DNA of 64,000 bases from Astrobacterium formosum (GCA_030848545.1 JAVDCA010000003.1:186001-250000), one strand, 5' to 3'; shown: positions 34,293-43,718, numbered from the stretch's first letter. Numbers and translations: made by a program. Notes: generated by a model from the sequence alone, not told the origin.

Positions 34293-35435
34293 TCACGCCT
34301 GCAGGAGCTTGCGGGCGATGATCATGCGCTGGATCTGCTGGGTGCCTTCGTAGATCTGGGTGATCTTGGCATCGCGGAACAGGCGTTCCACTTCATAGCC
34401 GCGAATATAGCCCGAACCGCCGAAGATCTGCACGGCGTTGCCGGTGTGCAACACGGCGGCGTCGCCGGCGAAGCACTTTGCCATCGAGGCCGCCGCGGTC
34501 GCCTCGACGCCGGCGTCGAGCTTTGCGGCCGCCGAACGGACGAGGAGTCTCGCCGCCTCAGTGTCCTTGGCCATGTCGGCGAGCATGAACTGGATGCCCT
34601 GGAACTCGGCAATGGCCTGGCCGAACTGGCGGCGCACCTTGGCCTGCTCGACGGAAGCTTCCAATGCGGCCTGCAGGATACCGACCGCGAGGCTGCCGAT
34701 CCCCACCCTGCCCTTCTCGAGCACGCTCATCATCATGTGGAAGCCGCGGCCGGGCGTGCCGAGCAGCGCCTCCTCGTCGAGGACGACGTCGTCGAAGTGC
34801 AGCGCACCGATCTGCGAGGCGCGCTGACCCATCTTGTGCTCCTTCGGTCCGCGCGACACCCCCTTGGCGTTGAGGTCGACGATGAAGATGCTCATGCCGC
34901 GCTTGCCCGCCGCCGGGTCGGTGCGCGCCAACACGAGGCCGACATCGGCGATCGGGGCATTGTGGATCCACAGCTTGCCGCCGTTGAGCCTGTAACCGCC
35001 GTCGACCTTGGTCGCCGTGGTCTTGATGCCGGAGACGTCCGAACCCGCCTCCGCCTCGGTGATGCAGTAGGCAGCCCACGCTTCCGCGCGCACCAGCGGG
35101 CCGATCCAGCGCGCCTTCTGGCGGTCGGTGCCGTGGGTGTTGAGGAGCGTGGTCAGGAGTTCGACCAGTCCGCACTGGTCGGCGACGGAGGAATAGCCGC
35201 GGCTCAGTTCCTCCATCACGATCGAATAGGCGAGGCAGTCGAGTCCGGCGCCGCCGAACGTGTCCGGCACCGTGATGCCGAACAGCCCGAGCTCGGCCAT
35301 CTTCTTGTAGATGTCGGCCGGAAAACTCTCCTCCCGGTCGAGGCGCTCGGCCTGCGGCCTTATCACCTCGTCGGTGAAGGACCGGGTCATGTCGGCGATT
35401 TGCTGGTGTTCGGAGCTCAGGATCATGGTCGTCAA
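34293..35435 (-). CDS. Acyl-CoA dehydrogenase
   Basis: FAD enzyme of 380 residues that oxidises an acyl-CoA to the 2-enoyl-CoA and passes electrons to ETF. AYCITEAEAGSDVSGIKTTA is the flavin/substrate region, RRQFGQAIAEFQ is conserved, and E363 in IYEGTQQIQR is the catalytic base position. The residue environment resembles short/branched-chain members, but chain length cannot be fixed. A second methionine three codons in (35426) is possible. Electrons would flow to the ETF-quinone oxidoreductase encoded at 6163. Confidence 0.92.
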   Translation of the reverse strand: MTTMILSSEHQQIADMTRSFTDEVIRPQAERLDREESFPADIYKKMAELGLFGITVPDTFGGAGLDCLAYSIVMEELSRGYSSVADQCGLVELLTTLLNTHGTDRQKARWIGPLVRAEAWAAYCITEAEAGSDVSGIKTTATKVDGGYRLNGGKLWIHNAPIADVGLVLARTDPAAGKRGMSIFIVDLNAKGVSRGPKEHKMGQRASQIGALHFDDVVLDEEALLGTPGRGFHMMMSVLEKGRVGIGSLAVGILQAALEASVEQAKVRRQFGQAIAEFQGIQFMLADMAKDTEAARLLVRSAAAKLDAGVEATAAASMAKCFAGDAAVLHTGNAVQIFGGSGYIRGYEVERLFRDAKITQIYEGTQQIQRMIIARKLLQA

Positions 35436-35544
35436 GCCTGCATCGGGTAATCACGCACCCGGTTGCGTCATCGAGGAATCGAAGGATCAAAAACTTTGGG
35501 CCGCGCCGCCGTCACCCATGACGGCGCGACCGATTTCATCTGCG

Positions 35545-36840
35545 TCACTGCGCCGACACGAGCCGCGGAAGGAACAGGAAGACGCTCGGGAACAGGATCA
35601 TGGAGGCGAGCACGAGCAGCATCGGGAACAGCATGATGCTGACGTCCTTGAGGACCTTGACCACCTTCACGTCGACCGCCGCGCACGAGATGAGCAGGCA
35701 CAGCCCGTAGGGCGGCGTGATCAGCCCGAAGGCGAGCGCGGTGATACTGACAATGCCGAAGTGGACCGGGTCCATACCCGAATGGGCGACCATGGGCTGC
35801 AGCACCGTGCCGACGATGATGATCGCCGGGATGGCGTCGAGGAAGCAGCCGACCAGCAGGAAGACGCCGGCGACGATGAAGCCCATGGTGGTCGGGCCAA
35901 AGTCGTAGGCGGCGATGAAGCCGATCAGCGACTGCGGGATCTTGTAGTAGGCGAGTAGCCAGCCGAACACCGAGGCGGTGCCCAGGCAAAAGAGCGAGAT
36001 CGCGGAGAACACGCCGGTGTCGAACAGGACGCTCTTGAGCTCCTTCCAGCCCACTTCGCGATAGAACACCATGGCGAGGAACATGGCGTAGAGCACCGCC
36101 ATACAGCCGGACTCGGTCGCGGTAAACCAGCCGAGCAGCTTGCCGCCGACGATGATGCCGGGCGTCACCATGGCCGGAACGGCGATCACGGTGGTGCGCA
36201 GAAACTCGGTGAACGTCGCGCGCTGGTAGGTCGGATAATGGCGAATTTTCGCATAGGCGTAGACGATCGCCATCTGGACGCCGCCGAGCAGCAGCCCGGG
36301 CAGCACGCCGGCCATGTAGAGTTGGTTGATCGACGTGTTGAAGACGCCGCCCCACACGATCATCAGGATCGACGGCGGGATGATGACGGCGAGGATCGCC
36401 GACACCGCCGTGATAGAGATCGAGAAGCTCATGTCGTAGCCTTCCTTCACCTGGGCGTTGATGAAGAGCTTGGCCTGGCTCGCCGCGTCGGCCGTCGAGG
36501 AGCCCGACACGCCGGCGAACAGGACGGAGAGCACGACATTGATCTGCGCAAGACTGCCGGGCAGATGCCCGACCATGGAGCGGGTCCAGTTGAACAGCCG
36601 GTCGGTGATGCCGCCGGTATTCATCAGGTTGGCGGCCAAGAGGAAGAACGGCACCGCCAGAAGCAGGAATGAGTTGAACGACGTGAACATGGCGGACATG
36701 AACACGGTCAGGTTCAACTGCGGATCGAGGACGAGCGGCAGCACGCAGGCGAGCGCCAGCGCGAACGCGACCGGAATTCGGATCACCAGCGCGGCAAAGA
36801 GGACGCCGAACATCAGCGCCGCGACAAAACCGGGCGTCAT
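35545..36840 (-). CDS. TRAP transporter large permease (DctM-like)
   Basis: Inner-membrane subunit of 431 residues with 11-12 helices, which carries the Na+-coupled transport step. It has the DctM sequences AVPFFLLAANLMNTGGITDR, HLPGSLAQINVVLSVLFAGV and SGSSTADAASQ, and IIPPSILMIVWGG. Its start overlaps the stop of the small-permease gene (ATGA at 36837-36840). Confidence 0.93.
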   Translation of the reverse strand: MTPGFVAALMFGVLFAALVIRIPVAFALALACVLPLVLDPQLNLTVFMSAMFTSFNSFLLLAVPFFLLAANLMNTGGITDRLFNWTRSMVGHLPGSLAQINVVLSVLFAGVSGSSTADAASQAKLFINAQVKEGYDMSFSISITAVSAILAVIIPPSILMIVWGGVFNTSINQLYMAGVLPGLLLGGVQMAIVYAYAKIRHYPTYQRATFTEFLRTTVIAVPAMVTPGIIVGGKLLGWFTATESGCMAVLYAMFLAMVFYREVGWKELKSVLFDTGVFSAISLFCLGTASVFGWLLAYYKIPQSLIGFIAAYDFGPTTMGFIVAGVFLLVGCFLDAIPAIIIVGTVLQPMVAHSGMDPVHFGIVSITALAFGLITPPYGLCLLISCAAVDVKVVKVLKDVSIMLFPMLLVLASMILFPSVFLFLPRLVSAQ

Positions 36841-37319
36841 GCGCGGCTCCTTCCGAGTTCACGAAGGTCATCGAATATCTGTTCGCCCAGGAACAGAAGC
36901 CAGCCCGCGGCCGAGACCGGGAAGGCGGCGTACATATAGGCCATCGACATTTCGGTGATTTCGCTCACCTCACGCCCGGCATCCCAGGCGTAACCGAAGC
37001 CGACCCAGAGGAAAGCAATTCCGAACGCCGCCACGATTGCATCGACGATCAAGCGGGCAAACACCTTGCCTTTCACCGACTTGGGTTCCGGCAGGAGGTC
37101 GATGTCGAAATGGCCGCGCAGCCGCACCGCGATGGTCGCGCCCAGCATGATCATCCACACGAGCAGGAAGCGTGCCGCCTCCTCGGTCCACATGAGCGTC
37201 GGGATCAGATCGGTGTAGCGCGAGACGACCTGCAGCGTCACCGGCACCAGGAGCGCACCGACGACCGCCGTCACGAGTGCGCACAATATGTTGTAATAGA
37301 TCAGGATTGCTTTTCGCAT
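36837..37319 (-). CDS. TRAP transporter small permease (DctQ-like)
   Basis: A 160-residue four-helix membrane subunit that joins the large permease. The segment TLMWTEEAARFLLVWMIMLG followed by ATIAVRLRGHFDIDLLP is the family signature. It overlaps dctM by four bases and follows dctP by 74 bases. Confidence 0.9.
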   Translation of the reverse strand: MRKAILIYYNILCALVTAVVGALLVPVTLQVVSRYTDLIPTLMWTEEAARFLLVWMIMLGATIAVRLRGHFDIDLLPEPKSVKGKVFARLIVDAIVAAFGIAFLWVGFGYAWDAGREVSEITEMSMAYMYAAFPVSAAGWLLFLGEQIFDDLRELGRSRA

Positions 37320-37393
37320 CGTGGCTCCCCGCCGGATCCGCGCTGCCGCTCGGAGCGGCAGCGCGGAGGATGCTCTACGTGGTTGGGCTTGCC

Positions 37394-38392
37394 TTACTTC
37401 ACCGCCTGCATGTCGGCGAGGATCTTCTCGATGCCCGCTTCCTTGGCAAACTCGGCGACGATCGGCTTGCTGATCTCCAGGAGCTTGTCACGCTCGGTGA
37501 AGACATGCGTGCGCGCCTGCTTGGCTTTGACCATCTGGTCGAGGGCGCCCTGATCTTCCTTGGCCTGGATGTCGCGGTTGAACTTGCCCGCCTCTTCGCC
37601 CGCCTTGAGGATCGCCGCCTGCAGCTCCTTCGGGAACTTCTTCATCGATTTGCCGGAGACCACCAGGAGGCGAGTCACGACCACATGCGCGGTGAGCGAA
37701 ATCTCGGGTGCGACTTCGTAGAACTTGGAGTTGATGACCGCCGGAGCCTCGTTCTCGAGACCCTCGATGACGCCGCTCTGAATGGCGTTATAGACCTCGT
37801 TGTAGGCGATGACGGAGGGCTTGGCGCCCAGCGCCGCGAAGATCTTGCTCTGGATCGGCGCGCCGATGACGCGGATCTTGTAGCCGGCGAGCTCCTTCAT
37901 ATTGGTCATCGCCTTGGTGGCGATCAGGTGGCGGGTCGAGCCGCCGCAGGTGCCGATCACGATCATGCCGGACTGCTTCTCGATCAGATCGTAGAGCGGC
38001 TTCATGCCGCCGGTGGCGATGACCTTGTTCCAGTGATCGCGATCCCGGAACACGAACGGCACGTCGAGGACCGGGCCGGCCTTGGTGAAGTTCGACATGT
38101 TCGAGCCGGCCAGGATCGAGACGTCGACCGAGATGCCCTGGTTCATGAACTTGGCGTAGTCGCGCTCGACGCCGAGCTCGCTGTTGCCGTGAATCACCAC
38201 CTGCACCGGCTTGCCGTAGTGCTTGGACACCTGCTCGCCGAAGAACTTGAGGGTCCGGTTGTAGTCGTGGTCGTCGTTGAACTGGGTGGCCGCATGCATC
38301 ACGATTGGCTGCTGGGCGGCCGCTGCTGTCGCACCGACGGCCAGCGCGGCCATGGCGGTGATGAACGAACGGCGCATCAACAAGACTTTCAT
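37394..38392 (-). CDS. TRAP transporter substrate-binding protein (DctP-like)
   Basis: Periplasmic receptor of 332 residues. The signal peptide is MKVLLMRRSFITAMAALAVG with a cleavage near AAAAQQ. The DctP body includes GYKIRVIGAPIQSKIFAALG and YNAIQSGVIEGLENEAPAVI; the arginine in KIRV is the residue that clamps a substrate carboxylate in this family, so the ligand is probably a carboxylic acid. ATG 38392 has AGGAG seven bases upstream; a longer frame upstream overlaps the hydratase gene and is not real. Confidence 0.9.
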   Translation of the reverse strand: MKVLLMRRSFITAMAALAVGATAAAAQQPIVMHAATQFNDDHDYNRTLKFFGEQVSKHYGKPVQVVIHGNSELGVERDYAKFMNQGISVDVSILAGSNMSNFTKAGPVLDVPFVFRDRDHWNKVIATGGMKPLYDLIEKQSGMIVIGTCGGSTRHLIATKAMTNMKELAGYKIRVIGAPIQSKIFAALGAKPSVIAYNEVYNAIQSGVIEGLENEAPAVINSKFYEVAPEISLTAHVVVTRLLVVSGKSMKKFPKELQAAILKAGEEAGKFNRDIQAKEDQGALDQMVKAKQARTHVFTERDKLLEISKPIVAEFAKEAGIEKILADMQAVK

Positions 38393-38484
38393 TCGCAGTC
38401 TCCTCTCGGACTGTTGTAGAGCGCCGCGATGCGGTGCTCCGGCTCTGAGCCAGGCCGTGACATGATCGTGTCCCGGCCTTGGCG

Positions 38485-39270
38485 TCATTCGAATTTCGGT
38501 TTGCGCTTCTCGCGGAACGCGGTCCTCGCTTCGGCGGCGTCCGGGCCGGCGAGCGTGACGGCCGCCGCCATGGCGTCGAGCGCCACCACCGATTGCCCGC
38601 TCGCCTGCGCGTCGATCATCTGCTTTGCGAGCTGCACGGACAGGGCGGACGCGCGCGCGATGTCGCCCGCGAGCGCAAGCGCGCACCCGAGCGCGTCGCC
38701 GACGGGCACGACGTCTTCCACAAGTCCCCATGACAGTGCGGTGGCCGCATCGATCGGAGTTCCCGTGAACGCGAGACGCTTGGTGCGCGCCGGACCGATT
38801 AGCCTCAGAACGCGCAATGTGCCACCCCACCCGGGTGCCGTTGCGACGGTGCTCTCCGGCAATGCGAAGCGGGCCGCCCCTCCGGCGATGCGCATGTCGC
38901 AGCAAACGGCGAGTTCCAGCCCGCCCCCGTAGGCGAAACCCTCGATGGCCGCAATCACCGGCTGGCGCAGGCCGGCAAGGCGATCGAAGATGCGATGGCC
39001 GTCGCGAATCCAGCGGTTCGCCATCTCGCGCGGCGAAAGCGCCCCCCAGGCCGCGATGTCGCCACCGGCACAGAACGCCTTGGCGGACGCCGAGGCGAGC
39101 ACCACCGCCTTGATACTGTCGTCACGGTCGAGGGCGTCTAGGGCCGCCTCCAGCGCTTCGAGCATGGGGAAATCGAGCGCATTCGCCTTTGCGACCCGCC
39201 CGAGCGTGAGGATCGCGACCGCGTCGCGGCGGGTGACGACGACGTCGTCTGCGCGTTCGGAGCCGGTCAT
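38485..39270 (-). CDS. Enoyl-CoA hydratase/isomerase (crotonase family)
   Basis: A 261-residue crotonase. The oxyanion-hole segments are AKAFCAGGDIAAWG and EGFAYGGGLELAVCCD. Both glutamates of true hydratases are present, E119 (GGGLE) and E139 (LPES), so hydration is plausible. The start ATG overlaps the CoA-transferase stop (39267-39270), indicating coupled translation. The block thus holds two kinds of hydratase, this one and MaoC. Confidence 0.9.
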   Translation of the reverse strand: MTGSERADDVVVTRRDAVAILTLGRVAKANALDFPMLEALEAALDALDRDDSIKAVVLASASAKAFCAGGDIAAWGALSPREMANRWIRDGHRIFDRLAGLRQPVIAAIEGFAYGGGLELAVCCDMRIAGGAARFALPESTVATAPGWGGTLRVLRLIGPARTKRLAFTGTPIDAATALSWGLVEDVVPVGDALGCALALAGDIARASALSVQLAKQMIDAQASGQSVVALDAMAAAVTLAGPDAAEARTAFREKRKPKFE

Positions 39271-40889
39271 GCCCGGGCCCTCTCGCGCGCGGCGACGATC
39301 CTCGACGGCCGCACCGGCAGGCACAACTGCATCGGCGCATCGGTGAACAATCGCGAGTCCATGGTCTTGATATCCGGCGACACTTTCAGCGGGATAGCCG
39401 CCTGCGCCAGCACCTCCTTGTCGAGGTCGATGCCGGGGGCGATCTCGACCACGGTGAGTCCTTCTGGCATGAGGCGGATGACGCAGCGCTCGGTGATGTA
39501 GAGAATGTCGCGGCCGGCGGCGCGCGCCCCCGCGAAGGTGACGTGCTCGACGGCGGGGACGAATTTCGGGAACTTGCCCTCGCGGCGGATCGCCAGTCTG
39601 CCGCCGCCGACTTCGAGGTCAAGGCCTCCGGCGCGGAAGAAACCGGAGAATACCAGCTTGCGGGCGTGGGCGGTGATGTCGACGAAACCGCCGCAGCCGG
39701 CCGTCACGTGCGGTTTGGCGGCGAGCCGCGAGACGTTGACGTTGCCTGCCGTGTCGACCTCCATGAACGACAAAAGGCTGACGTCGAAGCCGCCACCCTG
39801 GAAGTAGATGAACTGGTAGGGCGCCGGCACGATCGCCTCGGCATTGGCGGCGCAGCCGAACACGAAGCCGGTCAGCGGCAATCCGCCGACCGCCCCCTGC
39901 TCGATCACCCACGTCACCTGGCCGTGCAGGCCCTCCTCGAGCAGGATGCCGGGCACCAGCGCCGAAATCCCGAAACCGAGATTGGCGGCGCCGCCCGACA
40001 AAAGCTCCATGGCGGCGCGGCGCGCCACCACCTTCTCGGCATTGAACGGATCCGGCTCGAAACTCGACATGGGCCGGCGAATCTCGCCGCTGATGGCCGG
40101 ATCGTAGATCGTCTGGGTCGCCTGCACCTGCTCGGGATCGACCACGATCACGTCGACCAGGTTCGACGGCACGAACACGCGCTGGGTCGGAATCGTATGG
40201 CGGGCGCACACACGCTTGACCTGGGCGATGACGATGCCGCCCGAGTTGCGGGCGGCGAGCGCGAGGTCCATGGCGCCGAGATAGGCGCCTTCATGTTCCA
40301 TCGACAGGTTGCCGTCTTCGTCCGCCGTGGTGGCGCGCAGGATGGCGACGTTCGGGGCTATGTTGGGGAAATAAAGCCAGTCCTCGCCCTCGAATGCGAT
40401 CTTGCGCACGATCGGCGCGGCGGCGCCGGCGGCGTTCATGGCGCTGCCTTGGAGATCGGGATCCACATAAGTGCCGATACCGACCTTGGTCATGACGCCA
40501 GCGCGCTTGGCCGCCACTTCGCGGTGCATGTCGAACAGGATGCCGGACGGCACGTTGTAGGCCGCGATCGCATTGCGCTCGATCATCTTCCAGATTTCCG
40601 GCGATTCCGCCGACGACGGCCCGGACGGATAGGAGCCGGCGATCGCGCGGGCGAGCAGGCCCGCTTTGGCGATGTGGTCGATGCCCTTGATGCCGTACAT
40701 GTCGCCGGCCGCGATCGGGTGCAGCGAGGTGATGTCGCGCGGGTGGCCTTCGCGGGCGAAGCGTTCGCCGATGGCACGCAGCATCCGGTCCGGACAGTTG
40801 AGCCCGCTCGAGGAACTGACGGTGACGACGTCGCCGTCGGCGATCAGCGCCGCGGCCTCGTCGAAGCTCATAATCTTGCCGGTAGTCAT
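39267..40889 (-). CDS. Acyl-CoA:acetate/3-ketoacid CoA-transferase (fused alpha-beta)
   Basis: Family I CoA-transferase of 540 residues with both halves in one chain, as in propionate CoA-transferase. It moves CoA from acetyl-CoA or another donor onto a carboxylic acid. The catalytic glutamate is E330 in WVIEQGAVGGLPLTG; the N-terminal half has VTVSSSSGLNCPDRMLRAI and GIGTYVDP. It is flanked by four-base overlaps with the LacI gene upstream and the hydratase gene downstream. It would activate the acid brought in by the TRAP importer, which is inference. Confidence 0.9.
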   Translation of the reverse strand: MTTGKIMSFDEAAALIADGDVVTVSSSSGLNCPDRMLRAIGERFAREGHPRDITSLHPIAAGDMYGIKGIDHIAKAGLLARAIAGSYPSGPSSAESPEIWKMIERNAIAAYNVPSGILFDMHREVAAKRAGVMTKVGIGTYVDPDLQGSAMNAAGAAAPIVRKIAFEGEDWLYFPNIAPNVAILRATTADEDGNLSMEHEGAYLGAMDLALAARNSGGIVIAQVKRVCARHTIPTQRVFVPSNLVDVIVVDPEQVQATQTIYDPAISGEIRRPMSSFEPDPFNAEKVVARRAAMELLSGGAANLGFGISALVPGILLEEGLHGQVTWVIEQGAVGGLPLTGFVFGCAANAEAIVPAPYQFIYFQGGGFDVSLLSFMEVDTAGNVNVSRLAAKPHVTAGCGGFVDITAHARKLVFSGFFRAGGLDLEVGGGRLAIRREGKFPKFVPAVEHVTFAGARAAGRDILYITERCVIRLMPEGLTVVEIAPGIDLDKEVLAQAAIPLKVSPDIKTMDSRLFTDAPMQLCLPVRPSRIVAARERARA

Positions 40890-41905
40890 GGGACCTCGTG
40901 TCGAAGTGACGCGCCGCAGGACTCGCGGATGACGAGTCGCGGCGGCAAAAGGACGCTCTGCGGAGAGCGCGTGGAGCCGTTGATGCGTTCGAGCAGCAGG
41001 TTGCCGGCCTCGCGGCCAATCTCGCGCGGCCGGACCGCGATGGTGGTCAGCCCGGGCCGCCAGGCGGAGGCGAGCTGGATGTCGTCGAAGCCGACCACCG
41101 CGAGATCGCGTCCCGGCTGGCGCCCGGATTCGGACACGGCCAGCATGGCGCCGAGCGCAATGAGATCGTTGAAGCAGGCGAGCGCCGTCGGCGGCTCGGG
41201 CAAGGCGAGCAGACTCAAGGTGGCGGCTTTCGCCTCCGACCAGACCGGCAGGCACTCGCGCATGAGTTCGGCATCGGGTTCGATGCCGCGACCCAACAGG
41301 GCGTCCGCATAGCCGAGACGGCGATCGTGGGAGACCGAGGTCTTGACGCTGGTGCCGAGATAGCCGACGCGCCGGTGACCGAGATCGATCAGATGTTCGG
41401 TGGCGTAGCGAAGACCGAGGCGGTTGTCGCCGCTCACATAGTCGAACCGCTCGGCGTCGATCGCGCGCAGGACCTGCACGACCGGGATGCCGGCATCCTG
41501 GAAGGGTTGCAGCGCCGCGACGCCGGTCCCGCTCGCCGCCGAGATCACCACGCCGTCGACCCGCTGTTCCAGCATCCGCCTGAGAAAGCGCTCCTGCCGG
41601 GGCAGTGATTCCTCGGTGTGGGTGAGGAACGAGACCCGCCCCGCGTCTTCGAGCACCGACTCCGCGCCAGCCAGGAGTTCCGCATAATAAGGGTTGGTGA
41701 AATCCGACACGATCAGGCCGACCGTGTCGGTGCGCACGCTGCGCAGATTGGCGGCATGCCGGTTGTAGACGTAGCCGGACGATTCCAGCATCGACAGCAC
41801 GCGCTCGCGGGTGGCTTCCGCGACCAACGGGCTCTCCCGCAGGACCAGGGACACCGTCGAGCGGGACACACCGGCAAGCTTGGCGATATCGGTCAACGTC
41901 GGCAT
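40886..41905 (-). CDS. LacI-family regulator of the TRAP/CoA-transferase block
   Basis: A 339-residue repressor with helix-turn-helix TLTDIAKLAGVSRSTVSLVL at residues 3-22 and hinge VRTDTVGLIVSDFTNPYYAE. The ligand domain follows. ATG 41905 is chosen because it gives the standard N-terminus, and a perfect palindromic operator begins at the same base. An in-frame extension of 29 codons upstream would put the operator inside the gene. The gene overlaps the CoA-transferase gene and is first of the block. Confidence 0.88.
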   Translation of the reverse strand: MPTLTDIAKLAGVSRSTVSLVLRESPLVAEATRERVLSMLESSGYVYNRHAANLRSVRTDTVGLIVSDFTNPYYAELLAGAESVLEDAGRVSFLTHTEESLPRQERFLRRMLEQRVDGVVISAASGTGVAALQPFQDAGIPVVQVLRAIDAERFDYVSGDNRLGLRYATEHLIDLGHRRVGYLGTSVKTSVSHDRRLGYADALLGRGIEPDAELMRECLPVWSEAKAATLSLLALPEPPTALACFNDLIALGAMLAVSESGRQPGRDLAVVGFDDIQLASAWRPGLTTIAVRPREIGREAGNLLLERINGSTRSPQSVLLPPRLVIRESCGASLRHEVP

Positions 41906-41920
41906 TTGGATCGATCCAAA
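41905..41920 (-). promoter_or_regulatory. LacI-type operator
   Basis: TTTGGATCGATCCAAA is a perfect 16-base palindrome with the central CG of LacI-family operators, directly adjoining the start codon of the regulator. Bound repressor would block initiation or early elongation of its own operon. Confidence 0.6.
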
Positions 41921-42073
41921 ATGGCGCGTGAAGCTAACCACAGGGTCGATCGGCGTCAACCAGCACGCAACTACGTAGGGAAGCTTAGACATGCTGCATT
42001 GCAGCGAATTTGTGCAACGCAGCGAGACGGACTTGCCTTCGTTCAGCGTAATGGCGCCGAAGGCATCCGCGGC

Positions 42074-42325
42074 CTATCGACGTCCGACGCGATTGACCGG
42101 ACCGCCCCGATTCATCGGTGTGCCGGCGCGCACGCCGACGCCCGGCGCACCCATGCCCGGCGTCACCACCGCGACCGGCCGCGGCACCAGCACGACGCCC
42201 GGCATGGCGACGCAACCCTTCGGGTACCCGATATATTTGCAATACACGACCGCATCGGCCGTCCCGACCATCGCGAGCGCGGATCCGACCACCAGCAGTG
42301 CCGACGAGACGATCGCGAGTTTCAT
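42074..42325 (-). CDS. Small secreted protein of unknown function
   Basis: An 83-residue protein with a signal peptide (MKLAIVSSALLVVGSALAMV, cleavage near TADA-VV). The mature part VVYCKYIGYPKGCVAMPGVV has two cysteines nine residues apart, then a Pro/Gly/Val-rich tail ending NRVGRR. GGGAGG lies just upstream of ATG 42325. It resembles tiny periplasmic proteins I recall from Bradyrhizobium-like genomes, but I cannot name a family. Confidence 0.55.
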   Translation of the reverse strand: MKLAIVSSALLVVGSALAMVGTADAVVYCKYIGYPKGCVAMPGVVLVPRPVAVVTPGMGAPGVGVRAGTPMNRGGPVNRVGRR

Positions 42326-42465
42326 GGGAGCCTCCCGTTTTTCGTTCATGTTGGCGCTTCCTGCCCGGCGCAGTGCTGGCCGACCATGCCATGGCCGTTC
42401 CATACCGCCACTGCAGAAATTTGCCTGGATTCCAGAGAGCGACCGGGGAGCTTCGGCGTTTTTGA

Positions 42466-42517
42466 CGCCGGCGATGTCCTTCATAGCTTTGCGCTGCGGA
42501 AGGAGACATCGCCGGCG
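42466..42517. terminator. Stem-loop with 13-base perfect arms downstream of the LysR gene
   Basis: CGCCGGCGATGTC (42466-42478) and GACATCGCCGGCG (42505-42517) are exact inverted arms around 26 bases. A second small hairpin CGGCGT-TTTTG-ACGCCG (42454-42470) overlaps the left arm and could compete with it. It lies between the LysR stop and the small secreted protein gene, both minus strand. The rest of this 285-base gap shows nothing clear. Confidence 0.4.
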
Positions 42518-42610
42518 CCCGCGGCTGCGTTCGGCCGCTGTCAGGTCTCGCTCTTCAGCGCGCCCTCTGCTGCAGCGACCGGTCCGAGGCTCCGACAGAT
42601 GGACCGCGCT

Positions 42611-43636
42611 TCACAGAAGGGACGGGGCGGACATGCAGTCTTTCACCCGTGGGTGGGCGGAGACGACGTCTGGCCACGGGGCAAGCGCCTTCAGGGCAGG
42701 CAGGATCGAGGCGTCAACGCAATCGCGGCAGAGATCGATGATCTGGCGGGTGATCTGCTCCAGTTCGCCGGGGCGATAGACGACGTAGATGTGTCGAAAG
42801 CACAAAGGCGGCGGCAGCAACAATACCTCGATGTCGAGCGCCTGCAGATGCGATTGAAGCAGGCACAACGGCGTCGTGATGGTCCACCCGATGCCGCTCG
42901 ACACCATACGCAGGACCGCCTCGCTGGCGTCGAATTCCAGGCTCTTGCGCGGCGCGAGCTTACGCTGGCCGAGATAGTATTCGACCGACCGACCGAGTTG
43001 CGAGCGCTTGGTGAACCGCACCAGCGGCAGTTCGGAACACATCGCCTCCAACGGCTTGCTGCGGAAGCGGGCGGCCATGGCGCGGGGAACGGCGGCGACC
43101 AGGGCTTCGCGAAACAGGCTCTGGCGGGCGAGCTCCGGATATTCCGCCATGGAATCGCTGGCGACGATCACGTCCAGCGAGCGGTCGAGCAGTTGCGCGG
43201 CGAGCACCGGCGAGATGCCGGACCAGATGAGCAACTGGCCGACCCGCTGCCGCAGCGCCTTGACGATGTCCGGACCCGCCGTCGTCGCGAAGGAATCGAC
43301 GAGACCGAAGCGCACGATCGGAACGAGGCCTTTCGAGCCCATCCGCACGCCTTCGACCGTCCGGCGGACACTCTCCAGGATCTCGGAGCCGCCGTGGCGC
43401 AGCATTTCTCCCGCGTGCGTGATGCGGATCGGACGGCTGGAGCGGTCGACCAACTCGGTTTCCAACCAATCTTCCAGCCGCGCGACCGACTGCGACACGG
43501 CCGACTGGGTGACGCCGATGCGTTCGGCGGCCACGATCATGCTGCGTGTTTCGGCGAGAACGTGGAAAATCTGAATATCCTTCAGATTGACCCCATAATA
43601 GGAGGCGCCGTCGAGATGTCGTGACTTGGCCTGCAC
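42611..43636 (-). CDS. LysR-family transcriptional regulator
   Basis: A 341-residue regulator. The winged helix is at about 17-75 (MIVAAERIGVTQSAVSQSVA followed by RLEDWLETELVDR). The effector domain begins near 105 (LVPIVRFGLVDSFATTAGPD). It starts with GTG; no better start is visible. It lies 82 bases downstream of the MFS gene and may control the aspA-MFS pair, which has an LTTR-like dyad upstream. The effector is unknown; aspartate or fumarate would fit the context. Confidence 0.85.
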   Translation of the reverse strand: MQAKSRHLDGASYYGVNLKDIQIFHVLAETRSMIVAAERIGVTQSAVSQSVARLEDWLETELVDRSSRPIRITHAGEMLRHGGSEILESVRRTVEGVRMGSKGLVPIVRFGLVDSFATTAGPDIVKALRQRVGQLLIWSGISPVLAAQLLDRSLDVIVASDSMAEYPELARQSLFREALVAAVPRAMAARFRSKPLEAMCSELPLVRFTKRSQLGRSVEYYLGQRKLAPRKSLEFDASEAVLRMVSSGIGWTITTPLCLLQSHLQALDIEVLLLPPPLCFRHIYVVYRPGELEQITRQIIDLCRDCVDASILPALKALAPWPDVVSAHPRVKDCMSAPSLL

Positions 43637-43718
43637 CCACCGCCTCCAAACCGCAAACGCGGCCCACTCTACGTCGGCCGCGTCGCGGGATCACCCATCC
43701 GCGGTCAAGTAGCTTCAC

